From Firm-04 sp964392175 (lineage in GTDB: Bacteria > Bacillota > Clostridia > Oscillospirales > Ruminococcaceae): a DNA stretch of 23,402 bases. Of this stretch, positions 1 through 7,355 are shown piece after piece. The translations under genes were made by a program, and so were the position numbers. The stretch's first letter is position 1. Each line of letters opens with the position of its first letter. Location: contig CAYMOJ010000030.1 of NCBI GenBank assembly GCA_964392175.1, forward strand, positions 1 to 23,402. Direction: 5' to 3'. The notes beneath the pieces were generated by a model. That model was not told the origin of the DNA and did no database searches. It was given only the letters and a program-made list of their open reading frames with translations.

Positions 1-39
1 ATCTCAATCACTTTTTCTATACCCTAAGGTCTCACTTCT

Positions 40-69
40 ATTGTAGCACTACATTTCCCTTCTTGTAAA
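40..69 (-). promoter_or_regulatory. Promoter of a gene off the left edge
   Basis: On the minus strand a -10 box TACAAT (40-45) with the extended motif TGC directly before it lies 18 bp from a -35-like TTTACA (64-69). No ribosome binding site or start codon is visible between position 39 and the window edge, so the start codon would lie outside. The gene would be divergent from the MATE transporter. This is inferred from consensus match only. Confidence 0.5.
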
Positions 70-84
70 GCAGTTTTTCAGGGC

Positions 85-113
85 TTGACTTTTCTCACCA
101 TATCTGATATAAT
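85..113 (+). promoter_or_regulatory. SigmaA promoter of the MATE transporter gene
   Basis: TTGACT (85-90), a 17-bp spacer and a perfect TATAAT (108-113) with the extended -10 dinucleotide TG at 105-106. Transcription should start near 120, only about 3 nt before the AGGAG at 123-127, which gives a very short leader of about 16 nt with no room for a riboswitch or attenuator. Confidence 0.85.
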
Positions 114-135
114 ACTGCGATGAGGAGTGAAAATA

Positions 136-1464
136 ATGAATATTCAACTTTCAGAGCATTTTGGTTATAAAAAACTGCTCCGTTTTACCTTTCCGTCTAT
201 TATCATGATGATCTTTACTTCGATCTATGGTGTTGTGGATGGTTTGTTTGTATCTAACTTTGCAGGCAAGCAAGCATTTACAGCCGTCAATTTTGTCATG
301 CCGATTTTGATGATCTTAGGTTCGGTCGGATTCATGTTTGGTACTGGTGGCAGCGCGATTATTGCCAAAGCCATGGGCGAAGAAAAACACGAGGAAGCCA
401 AGCAGTTTTTTTCGTTGTTTGTGTATTCCGCAGCCATACTCGGTGCGGTGCTTAGCGTTCTGGGTCTGATTTTCTTGCGTCCCCTGACGGCATTGCTCGG
501 CGCGGAGGGCGATATGCTGGAACTGGGCGTGCGCTATGGCAGAATTATTTTGCTTGCCTTGCCGGCTTTGGGGTTACAGTACGCTTTTCAGACATTTTTC
601 ATTACAGCGGAAAAGCCAACGCTCGGACTGAAGGTTACTGTAGCGGCAGGCATCACAAATATCATTCTGGATGCGCTTTTGGTTGGTGTATTCCCTTTTG
701 GTGTTGAAGGTGCAGCAGCTGCAACCGCCATCAGCCAATGCGTGGGCGGTATTGTGCCATTGATTTATTTCGCCGGAAAAAACAGTAGCACATTGCAACT
801 GACTAAGACCAAATTCAATGGCAGGATCTTAGGCTATGCTTGTATTAATGGTTCATCGGAGTTGCTTTCCAATATTGCTATGTCCATTGTCAGTATGCTG
901 TACAATGTGCAGCTTTTGCGCTATGCTGGTGAGGAGGGCGTTGCTGCTTACGGTGTATTGATGTATGTCAGCATGATTTTCCTTGCGATTTTCCTAGGTT
1001 ATTCAATGGGCACAGCACCTATTGTCAGTTATCATTACGGTGCTACCAATACTGATGAGTTGAAAAGCTTGCGAAAAAAAAGTCTAGTACTGATCGTGAT
1101 TTCTTCTGTGTCTATGATTTTGCTTTCCGAGTTGTTGTCGCATCCTTTGTCTATGGTTTTCTTTGGTTATGACGCAGGTCTGCAACAATTGACAGAGCGT
1201 GCCTTTTTTATCTATTCATTTTCCTTTTTGTTCGCAGGTTTTGGCATTTGGAGTTCATCATTCTTCACTGCACTCAATAACGGGCCTGTGTCTGCTATCA
1301 TATCTTTTTTGCGAACATTGGTCTTTCAGGTGGCAGCTGTGCTGATTATTCCGATGTTTTTGAAAGTTGACGGTATTTGGTTGTCGATTGTTGTTGCGGA
1401 ATTCGCCGCATTGGTAGTCGGTATGCTGTTTTTGTTTGCGCTGCGCAAGCGTTATCAGTATTGA
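136..1464 (+). CDS. MATE family multidrug/cation efflux transporter
   Basis: A 442-residue polytopic membrane protein of the MATE (MOP superfamily) type, which exports cationic drugs or metabolites in exchange for Na+ or H+. About 12 hydrophobic segments run the whole length, and the N-terminal stretch (FPSIIMMIFTSIYGVVDGLF, then VNFVMPILMILGSVGFMFGTGG) is typical of the MepA/NorM-like MATE proteins of Firmicutes. An in-frame GTG at 127 was rejected because its G is part of the ribosome binding site. AGGAG (123-127) is 8 nt from the ATG at 136, so that ATG is taken as the start. The gene is monocistronic, with its own promoter and a terminator shared with the convergent prfC. The substrate cannot be told from sequence. 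Confidence 0.9.
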   Translation: MNIQLSEHFGYKKLLRFTFPSIIMMIFTSIYGVVDGLFVSNFAGKQAFTAVNFVMPILMILGSVGFMFGTGGSAIIAKAMGEEKHEEAKQFFSLFVYSAAILGAVLSVLGLIFLRPLTALLGAEGDMLELGVRYGRIILLALPALGLQYAFQTFFITAEKPTLGLKVTVAAGITNIILDALLVGVFPFGVEGAAAATAISQCVGGIVPLIYFAGKNSSTLQLTKTKFNGRILGYACINGSSELLSNIAMSIVSMLYNVQLLRYAGEEGVAAYGVLMYVSMIFLAIFLGYSMGTAPIVSYHYGATNTDELKSLRKKSLVLIVISSVSMILLSELLSHPLSMVFFGYDAGLQQLTERAFFIYSFSFLFAGFGIWSSSFFTALNNGPVSAIISFLRTLVFQVAAVLIIPMFLKVDGIWLSIVVAEFAALVVGMLFLFALRKRYQY

Positions 1465-1516
1465 TGTCTATCAAATCCATCAAAGGATGCTGCTTTTGCT
1501 TTCTTTCTGTAATATT

Positions 1517-1555
1517 AAAATCTCCTATGGTTTCGACGAGACCATAGGAGATTTT
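1517..1555. terminator. Bidirectional terminator between MATE gene and prfC
   Basis: A perfect 15-bp inverted repeat (1517-1531 with 1541-1555, core TCTCCTATGGT). The inner bases extend the stem to a loop of about 3 nt. Arms ending in A4 on the left and T4 on the right let it work on both strands between two convergent genes. Confidence 0.9.
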
Positions 1556-1578
1556 CTTCGTTATATGATGATTGGAAG

Positions 1579-3165
1579 CTATTCCTTACTAAAATCCATC
1601 AGTTCCAGACCCTCATTGCGTTCCAGTGCCCAACGAATATTCCATTCACTGGTGAACAGCAACAAATAACGATCTTTGAAATCCTGTACAAGCTTTGTAT
1701 CCCCGCTAATGGTTAAGGTGGTGGGATTTTCCACATTGCCACTGATCCAACGAATATACTGATAGCTGAGATTTTCACGGATGATCTCAGTATTATATTC
1801 CGTACGCATACGATGCTCGAACACATCAAATTGCAGCACACCCACAACACCTACAATGACTTCCTCCATACCCATATCGGGTTCATGGAAAATCTGGATC
1901 GCACCTTCCTGCGCAATCTGCATAACACCCTTGACAAACTGCTTACGCTTCATGGTATCCTTGTGGCGGATACGGGCAAAATGCTCAGGAGCAAAGGTTG
2001 GAATGCCTTCAAAGCAGATCTTACGGTTGGGCGAGCAGATCGTGTCACCAATGGCAAACAAGCCCGGATCAAACACGCCAATGATATCACCAGCGTATGC
2101 CTCATCAATGACTTCTCTGTTTTCCGCCATCATCATCTGTGGCTGGGAGAGTCGCATTTTTTTATCGCCCTGTACATGATATACTTCCATATCGCGAGTA
2201 AACTTGCCGGAGCAGATACGCAGAAACGTCACGCGGTCACGGTGCGCCTTGTTCATGTTGGCTTGGATTTTGAACACAAACGCAGAGAAATTCTCATCAA
2301 AGGGCGAGATTTCACCATCGGGAGTATTGCGCGCTAGGGGTGGTGGTGTCAGTTCCAGAAAGCGCCGCAAGAACGGCTCTACGCCAAAATTGGTCAAGGC
2401 AGAACCAAAAAACACCGGCGAGAGTTTACCTGCCTGGATTGCAGCAAGATCAAATTCCTCCGATGCGCCATCTAACAGCTCAATATCCTCTGCAAGCTGT
2501 GCGTGATTTGCCTTTCCGATCAATGCTGTGAGATTGCAATCATCGGGTGACACTTCGGTCTGGGATACCATATGTTTGCCACTATCGCCCTCAAATGAAA
2601 GAATGTGACGCGTTTCCAAATCAAATACACCGCGGAATTCTTTACCGCAGCCGATGGGCCAGTTCACTGCGTATGTTTTGATACCCAGCTCCTGCTCAAT
2701 CTGCTCTAGCAAATCAAAGGGATTGCGCGCTTCACGATCCATTTTATTGATAAAGGTGAAGATGGGAATATGTCGCATCACGCAGACCTTGAACAGCTTA
2801 CGCGTTTGGTTTTCAACGCCCTTGGATGCGTCAATCACCATAATTGCCGCATCAGCGGCCATAAGGGTACGGTAGGTGTCTTCTGAAAAATCCTGATGGC
2901 CGGGAGTATCCAGAATATTGATGCAGAAGCCTTGATAATTGAACTGCATCACTGAGGAAGTAACGGAAATACCACGCTGCTTTTCGATTTCCATCCAGTC
3001 AGATACAGCATGACGAGAATTTTTCTTTCCCTTAACAGAACCGGCAAGGGCGATTGCGCCGCCATAAAGCAATAATTTTTCGGTCAGTGTGGTTTTACCC
3101 GCATCAGGGTGAGAAATGATCGCAAATGTTCTCCTGCGACGAATTTCCTCTTGCATAGCTGACAA
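1579..3165 (-). CDS. prfC: Peptide chain release factor 3 (RF3)
   Basis: A translational GTPase that removes RF1/RF2 from the ribosome after peptide release. GTPase motifs are clear (528-residue numbering): P-loop SHPDAGKTT at 18-26, switch II DTPGHQDF at 86-93 and NKMD at 130-133, followed by the domain 2 and C-terminal domain typical of RF3 rather than EF-G. The start is a judgement. The first ATG (3156) lies 15 nt from the nearest GGAGG-type site, which is too far. A TTG at 3163-3165 sits 6 nt after GGAGGG (complement of 3172-3177) and gives 528 residues, close to the 529 of E. coli RF3, so TTG is chosen. The gene is transcribed alone from its own promoter and convergent with the MATE gene. 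Confidence 0.93.
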   Translation of the reverse strand: MSAMQEEIRRRRTFAIISHPDAGKTTLTEKLLLYGGAIALAGSVKGKKNSRHAVSDWMEIEKQRGISVTSSVMQFNYQGFCINILDTPGHQDFSEDTYRTLMAADAAIMVIDASKGVENQTRKLFKVCVMRHIPIFTFINKMDREARNPFDLLEQIEQELGIKTYAVNWPIGCGKEFRGVFDLETRHILSFEGDSGKHMVSQTEVSPDDCNLTALIGKANHAQLAEDIELLDGASEEFDLAAIQAGKLSPVFFGSALTNFGVEPFLRRFLELTPPPLARNTPDGEISPFDENFSAFVFKIQANMNKAHRDRVTFLRICSGKFTRDMEVYHVQGDKKMRLSQPQMMMAENREVIDEAYAGDIIGVFDPGLFAIGDTICSPNRKICFEGIPTFAPEHFARIRHKDTMKRKQFVKGVMQIAQEGAIQIFHEPDMGMEEVIVGVVGVLQFDVFEHRMRTEYNTEIIRENLSYQYIRWISGNVENPTTLTISGDTKLVQDFKDRYLLLFTSEWNIRWALERNEGLELMDFSKE

Positions 3166-3245
3166 AACGATCCCTCCATTTGTATAATAACGGACTGCGT
3201 ACATCAAAACGGTAGACTTTTGTGATGCGCACAATAAACCATATT

Positions 3246-3274
3246 ATTATACCATGTTTTTCCGCGAATTGCAA
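3246..3274 (-). promoter_or_regulatory. SigmaA promoter of prfC
   Basis: On the minus strand TTGCAA (complement of 3269-3274), 17-bp spacer, perfect TATAAT (complement of 3246-3251) preceded by TGG (extended -10). The leader would be about 75 nt. The -35 box lies in one arm of a 7-bp inverted repeat (TGCAACT 3270-3276 with AGTTGCA 3312-3318), which may or may not matter. Confidence 0.8.
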
Positions 3275-3491
3275 CTGCTTTTCGCGCTTTTTCAAAATGT
3301 GATTTTTTGTTAGTTGCAGCTGCTCTTCCACAGATTTTATACAGAAAACTCGAATCCATATCACACGATTTTCGGCGGATTCTTTTTTGCTTTTTGCGCT
3401 TCGTCTTGCAAAAATGTCTTTCATAGGGCGTATGATGATGAAAAACAGCCAAAAAGCCATCGTTTTTGCATTTTGGAATCAAGCCGGAGAA
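3275..3491. other. Intergenic stretch with no supported gene
   Basis: The whole gap between the prfC start (3165) and the next gene (3688) is about 520 bp. The part between the prfC promoter and the cohesin-gene promoter holds short open frames on both strands, but none has a ribosome binding site, a recognisable domain or a plausible composition. I see no tRNA, small-RNA signature or terminator in it. Confidence 0.55.
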
Positions 3492-3558
3492 TATGACTCA
3501 AAAAGTCATAAACATAATACAAAAAATCATTGCAATTTCTTTCAGATTCAGTTAAGAT
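3492..3558 (+). promoter_or_regulatory. Promoter and palindromic operator of the cohesin-dockerin gene
   Basis: The palindrome TATGACT-N5-AGTCATA (3492-3510) is followed after 19 bp by a -35 box TTGCAA (3530-3535), a 17-bp spacer and a weak -10 TAAGAT (3553-3558). GATAAT at 3556-3561 is an alternative with a 20-bp spacer. The first 48 bp match 37 of 48 positions upstream of the AraC-type regulator gene (11583-11630), with operator, -35 and -10 in the same register. A weak -10 plus an upstream operator fits a promoter that needs an activator; that last step is inference. Confidence 0.6.
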
Positions 3559-3582
3559 AATGATAGGATAATGTGATTGTGG

Positions 3583-3665
3583 AATCGAAGGGGATGTTCT
3601 GCATCACAACAGATCGTACAGCGATGTGACATCCGTTATGCGATCGGTCTCGATTTTCTAAAATC
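3583..3665 (+). other. Structured leader of the cohesin-dockerin mRNA
   Basis: Nested complementary pairs are present: AATCGA (3583-3588) with TCGATT (3650-3655), and GGATGT (3592-3597) with ACATCC (3629-3634). A competing small hairpin GATTT-TCTA-AAATC (3652-3665) uses part of the same right arm just before the ribosome binding site at 3673. It matches no riboswitch class I can recognise. The pairing is seen; any regulatory role is inferred. Confidence 0.3.
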
Positions 3666-3687
3666 AAAAAATGGAGGAGTTATTACG

Positions 3688-4503
3688 ATGAAAAAAATGA
3701 AGTTGATTTCCTGCCTGATGGCCATGGCTATGGCTGCATCTGCAGCTACCGTTGCCAGTGCTGCTGACGGCACCGTGGCGGTTTCCGTTGGAAGCGATAC
3801 CCAAGCACCCGGTGCGGCGTTCTCTGTTGATGTGAGTCTTTCTTCTGTTCCTGCTGCCGGGCTTAGTTCTATCGATTTCGCTATTGATTATGATGATGCA
3901 GTCATTGATGTGACTGATGTAACGCTTGGCGCAATCGGCGAGACCGGTGCGGCAAGTGCTGAGGGCGATCTTGGCGAAACACTGTTTACTTGGTACGATA
4001 CCGGTTCTCAGATCACATTGGTATGGGCGACTGGTATGGTTGATTCTAGTTACTGGATTCGGGACAATGGTGTGTTTGTTACCATCAGCGGTACGATTGA
4101 TGCTGATGCTACACCCGGCGCTTCTACTGCACTGACCGTTTCTGCTGCGGATCGCGAGACATACCCTGGCTCTGGTGTCAATGCTTCAATCGTTTTTGCA
4201 GGCGTTGGCGAGAGCGCAACTGCAAGCTATAATTGCACCTCTACTGCGGGCTCTGTCACTGTGTCAGGTAGTGCGACCAGCGAGATGAATTGGGGCGATG
4301 TCAACTGCGACGGCAGTGTTACTACTGCCGATATTATCCTGTTGAACCGTTTCTTGGCAGAAGACGATGTTGTCATCACTGCACAGGGTATGCTGAATGC
4401 TGACTGCGCTTATGATGGTAAGACCTCTGCTGAGGATGCCACAAAGATCCTGCAATACATCGCTGGTATCATCTCTTACTCTGAATTGGGTAACCAGGGC
4501 TAA
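3688..4503 (+). CDS. Secreted cohesin-dockerin protein (adaptor scaffoldin-like)
   Basis: A 271-residue exported protein. It has a signal peptide (1-25, MKKMKLIS then an Ala/Met-rich core, cleavage probably after ASA at 25), a cohesin-like beta-sandwich at about 28-195 (PGAAFSVDVSLSSV, then FAIDYDDAVIDV) and a dockerin at about 201-265. The first dockerin calcium loop, D204-x-N206-x-D208-G...D215, is canonical. The second keeps D239, D243 and D250 but has Ala for Asn at position 3. One cohesin plus one dockerin and no enzyme is the architecture of adaptor scaffoldins such as ScaC of Ruminococcus flavefaciens, which change the binding specificity of a cellulosome. The start is the ATG 8 nt after GGAGGAG (3673-3679), not the upstream in-frame GTG at 3577, since only this start opens with a signal peptide. 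The gene stands alone between its own promoter and terminator. The cohesin call rests on reading the fold pattern and is a little less certain than the dockerin. Confidence 0.85.
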   Translation: MKKMKLISCLMAMAMAASAATVASAADGTVAVSVGSDTQAPGAAFSVDVSLSSVPAAGLSSIDFAIDYDDAVIDVTDVTLGAIGETGAASAEGDLGETLFTWYDTGSQITLVWATGMVDSSYWIRDNGVFVTISGTIDADATPGASTALTVSAADRETYPGSGVNASIVFAGVGESATASYNCTSTAGSVTVSGSATSEMNWGDVNCDGSVTTADIILLNRFLAEDDVVITAQGMLNADCAYDGKTSAEDATKILQYIAGIISYSELGNQG

Positions 4504-4528
4504 TTGGTTTGATTTGCCACGCATATCT

Positions 4529-4570
4529 GAGTCCGCATATCGACATATGGTATGCGGGCTCTTTTGTTTT
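4529..4570 (+). terminator. Terminator after the cohesin-dockerin gene
   Basis: An 11-bp stem with one G-U pair (4529-4539 with 4551-4561, GAGTCCGCATA against TATGCGGGCTC), an 11-nt loop, then TTTTGTTTTT. Confidence 0.85.
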
Positions 4571-4593
4571 TGCAAAAAAAACCTAAAAAATGC

Positions 4594-4622
4594 TTGCAAA
4601 GTCTACGATATTGTGGTATAAT
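4594..4622 (+). promoter_or_regulatory. SigmaA promoter of glyA
   Basis: TTGCAA (4594-4599), 17-bp spacer, perfect TATAAT (4617-4622) preceded by TGG, an extended -10. The box sequences and spacing are the same as in the prfC promoter. The leader is about 50 nt, too short for a typical glycine riboswitch. Confidence 0.85.
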
Positions 4623-4681
4623 GTCAATAACCGACCGCGCGTCTGTTCCCGAAATTATGTTCACTGAAAGGACGAAGAAAA

Positions 4682-5935
4682 ATGTTTGATAATTTGATGG
4701 ATACGATTGGCTATGTCAGCAGTTGCGATGCTGAGATCGGTGCTGCAATGCAGTTGGAGCTTGATCGCCAGAGAAGAAATTTGGAGTTGATCGCAAGCGA
4801 AAACATCGTTTCTCCTGCTGTGATGGCTGCAATGGGCTCTGTGCTGACCAATAAATATGCAGAGGGCTACTCCGCAAAGCGTTACTATGGCGGCTGCGAG
4901 TGTGTTGATATCGTGGAAAATCTCGCTGTAGAGCGTGCGAAGCAGTTGTTTGGCTGCAAGTATGCCAATGTACAGCCCCACTCTGGTTCACAGGCAAATA
5001 CTGCCGTTTACTTTGGTCTGCTCACTCCCGGTGATACCGTTCTGGGCATGAGCCTTGCACACGGCGGGCACCTGACCCATGGTTCCCCTGTTAATCTTTC
5101 AGGTAAGTATTTCAACTTTGTTTCTTACGGTTTGGGCGATGACGAGTTCATCGACTATGATCAAGTGGCTGCCCTTGCAAAGGAACATCAGCCGAAGATG
5201 ATTGTTGCAGGTGCAAGTGCATATCCTCGTGCGATTGATTTTGCAAGACTTTCCGAGATTGCAAAGTCTGTGGGCGCATATCTCATGGTAGATATGGCGC
5301 ACATCGCCGGTTTGGTTGCCGCAGGTCTGCATCAGTCTCCCATTGGTTATGCAGATGTTGTTACTACCACCACGCACAAAACGCTACGCGGGCCCAGAGG
5401 CGGCTTGATCCTTACCAATGATGAAGAGATTGCAAAGAAAATCAATAAAGCGATCTTCCCCGGTATTCAAGGTGGCCCTTTGATGCACATTATCGCCGCA
5501 AAGGCTGTCTGCTTCGGCGAAGCACTGAAGCCTGAATTCAAAACCTATCAGAAGCAGGTGGTCGATAACGCACAGGCACTTGCAAAGGGATTGCTGGATC
5601 GTGGCTTTGATCTTGTCTCCAACGGTACGGATAATCATCTGATGCTTGTTGACCTTCGCCCTGTGAAGATCACCGGTAAGGAGCTGGAGCATCGCTTGGA
5701 TGAGGTATATATTACCGTCAATAAAAATGCGATCCCCAATGACCCTGAGAAGCCCGGTACGACCAGTGGCATTCGTGTGGGCACCCCTGCTGTTACGAGC
5801 CGTGGTCTGGTGGTTGAGGATATGGAAAAAATCGCTGAATTTATGTATCTGGCTGCAACACAGTTTGAAGAGAAGGCAGATGCCATCCGTGAGGGCGTCA
5901 ATGCGCTGTGCGCAAAGTATCCTCTCTATGAGTAA
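4682..5935 (+). CDS. glyA: Serine hydroxymethyltransferase
   Basis: A 417-residue cytosolic PLP enzyme that converts serine and tetrahydrofolate to glycine and 5,10-methylene-tetrahydrofolate, the main one-carbon source for purine, thymidylate and methionine synthesis. The N-terminal half has the family signature NLELIASENIVSPAV (33-47) and NKYAEGYSAKRYYGG (57-71). The PLP-binding lysine is K233 in VVTTTTHKTLRGPRGG, and the C-terminal small domain with GTTSGIRVGTPAVTSRG is complete. Length is normal for bacteria. Start ATG is 9 nt after AAAGGA (4667-4672). It has its own promoter and terminator. Confidence 0.97.
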   Translation: MFDNLMDTIGYVSSCDAEIGAAMQLELDRQRRNLELIASENIVSPAVMAAMGSVLTNKYAEGYSAKRYYGGCECVDIVENLAVERAKQLFGCKYANVQPHSGSQANTAVYFGLLTPGDTVLGMSLAHGGHLTHGSPVNLSGKYFNFVSYGLGDDEFIDYDQVAALAKEHQPKMIVAGASAYPRAIDFARLSEIAKSVGAYLMVDMAHIAGLVAAGLHQSPIGYADVVTTTTHKTLRGPRGGLILTNDEEIAKKINKAIFPGIQGGPLMHIIAAKAVCFGEALKPEFKTYQKQVVDNAQALAKGLLDRGFDLVSNGTDNHLMLVDLRPVKITGKELEHRLDEVYITVNKNAIPNDPEKPGTTSGIRVGTPAVTSRGLVVEDMEKIAEFMYLAATQFEEKADAIREGVNALCAKYPLYE

Positions 5936-5956
5936 TTGAATCGATATATTGATTTT

Positions 5957-5995
5957 ACGCAAGAGCAGGACTGCACAGTCCTGCTTTTGTTGCGT
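5957..5995 (+). terminator. Terminator (or leaky attenuator) after glyA
   Basis: AGCAGGAC (5964-5971) pairs with GTCCTGCT (5978-5985) across a 6-nt loop and is followed by TTTGTT. Outer arms ACGCAA (5957-5962) and TTGCGT (5990-5995) also pair. It ends only about 10 nt before the ribosome binding site of the antiporter gene, which has no visible promoter of its own. Confidence 0.8.
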
Positions 5996-6015
5996 GTTTG
6001 TCAAAAGGAGACATC

Positions 6016-7332
6016 ATGGAAGATTTTCAGGTAACGCATATTCTGCTAGATTGTGGTCTGATTCTGCTTGCCACGAAAGCACTTGGTATGTTCACCAGAA
6101 GGCTGGGATTGCCACAAGTTGTTGGTATGATCCTGGCAGGATTGCTCATTGGCCCTGCGCTATTTGCAGGTGGGGGCAGTTTTGCCGGTCTGATCCACCC
6201 AACTGAAATGGAAATGCACGTGCTGCAAAGTTTTTCACAGATCGGCGTGGTGTTTATTCTTTTTTCTAGTGGTCTGGAAACCGACTTTCAGGAGATGAAG
6301 CGCAGTGGTATTGCAGCTACTTTTATCGCTTTGGCAGGCGTGATCGTCCCCATTGCTTGTGGCACAGTAGTTGCGCTGCTCTTTATGGGAGGATTCTCTG
6401 CTGCTGCTGATTCTGATTTGCTGATGAATGCATTGTTTGTTGGATGTATTCTTGCTGCAACAAGCGTTGGTATTACCGTGGAGACATTGCGTGAGTTGGG
6501 AAAACTGAATACGAAGATCGGTACCACCATTCTCAGCGCAGCTATTATTGATGATGTCATCGGCATAGTTGCATTGAGCATTATCACAAGCCTTGGCGGA
6601 GAGGGTAGCTTATGGGGTACGCTGCTGCGCACAGCAGGTTTCTTCGTGTTTACTATCTGTGTTGGTTGGGTGCTACGGCGCGCCTTTCGCGCAATGGTGC
6701 GCATTTACCCGCACAAACGCAGAACCAGTATCTTTGCACTCTCTACCTGCTTTCTGTTTGCATATTGTGCCGAGGAGCTGTTTGGCGTGGCTGCCATTAC
6801 AGGTGCATATATGGCAGGTCTGATGCTCAGTGGTCTGGGTGATACCAAATTTGTGGATCGTAAGGTCATTGTCAGTGGATATATGCTATTTACGCCGATG
6901 TTTTTTGCATACATTGGCATCAGCGCAGATTTCAGTGATTTTTCCACCCATGCATTGATCTTTGCAATTACATTTGTGATGGTCGGCATTTTGGGCAAAA
7001 TTTTAGGCTGCGGTGTTGTAGCAAGATGCTTTGGGCACAAAGGGAAAGATGCAGTTGCAGTGGGTTGTGGCATGATTGCAAGAGGGGAGGTTGCTCTTGC
7101 TGTTTATGCTACGGGGCACAATCTGATCGCATACGATAACGGCGTGCTGATTGGGATCGACCCCTTGGTTGCTACCATTTGCCTGATTGTTATTAGCTCC
7201 ATTCTCTGCCCCATTACCTTGAAATTGGCGTTTCGTAACCGCACTGACGGCGATATTCATAATATTCACCGCGATGCGACCATATCCACTGAGGCACTCG
7301 AAAATGTTCAGCATGATTCCCCCAATTCATAA
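6016..7332 (+). CDS. Cation:proton antiporter, CPA2 family
   Basis: A 438-residue integral membrane protein with about 12-13 hydrophobic segments, of the monovalent cation:proton antiporter-2 type (KefB/NapA-like). It exchanges Na+ or K+ for H+ across the membrane. Visible family marks are GLPQVVGMILAGLLIGP (31-47) and the paired aspartates D179-D180 in AAIIDDVIGIV, the ion-binding motif. No TrkA-N or TrkA-C nucleotide-binding domain follows, so it is a short form. Start ATG is 5 nt after AAGGAG (6005-6010); a TTG at 5998 lies before that site and was rejected. No promoter is visible in the 80 bp after glyA, so expression may come from read-through of the glyA terminator or from a promoter inside glyA. 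The next gene begins 23 bp downstream. Confidence 0.9.
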   Translation: MEDFQVTHILLDCGLILLATKALGMFTRRLGLPQVVGMILAGLLIGPALFAGGGSFAGLIHPTEMEMHVLQSFSQIGVVFILFSSGLETDFQEMKRSGIAATFIALAGVIVPIACGTVVALLFMGGFSAAADSDLLMNALFVGCILAATSVGITVETLRELGKLNTKIGTTILSAAIIDDVIGIVALSIITSLGGEGSLWGTLLRTAGFFVFTICVGWVLRRAFRAMVRIYPHKRRTSIFALSTCFLFAYCAEELFGVAAITGAYMAGLMLSGLGDTKFVDRKVIVSGYMLFTPMFFAYIGISADFSDFSTHALIFAITFVMVGILGKILGCGVVARCFGHKGKDAVAVGCGMIARGEVALAVYATGHNLIAYDNGVLIGIDPLVATICLIVISSILCPITLKLAFRNRTDGDIHNIHRDATISTEALENVQHDSPNS

Positions 7333-7355
7333 TTGATGAAAGAGAGGTTATCGTT

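Noticed and set aside
1517..1555. Similarity of the terminator stem at 1517-1555 to that at 16101-16138 (both contain TCTCCTRTGG)
   Set aside because: Only the stem core is shared; flanks and loops differ, so chance or convergent selection is enough without calling a mobile repeat.
3204..3496. Overlapping open frames on both strands upstream of prfC
   Set aside because: No ribosome binding site, no domain, odd composition, and they lie across the prfC promoter.
3577..3687. Upstream extension of the cohesin-dockerin frame from a GTG
   Set aside because: The translated extension is unlike a secreted protein, whereas the ATG at 3688 has a strong ribosome binding site and starts a good signal peptide.
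4623..4681. Possible glycine riboswitch or T-box before glyA
   Set aside because: The leader is only about 50 nt and shows no matching conserved core.
5384..6004. Long minus-strand open frame of 206 codons opposite glyA
   Set aside because: Antisense shadow of glyA that also runs through the glyA terminator.
7312..7331. CATGA-N10-TCATA resembling the shared operator, just before the dockerin/CHAP gene
   Set aside because: The gap is 10 rather than 9, the first base differs, it lies within the antiporter coding end, and no -35/-10 follows at the right distance.
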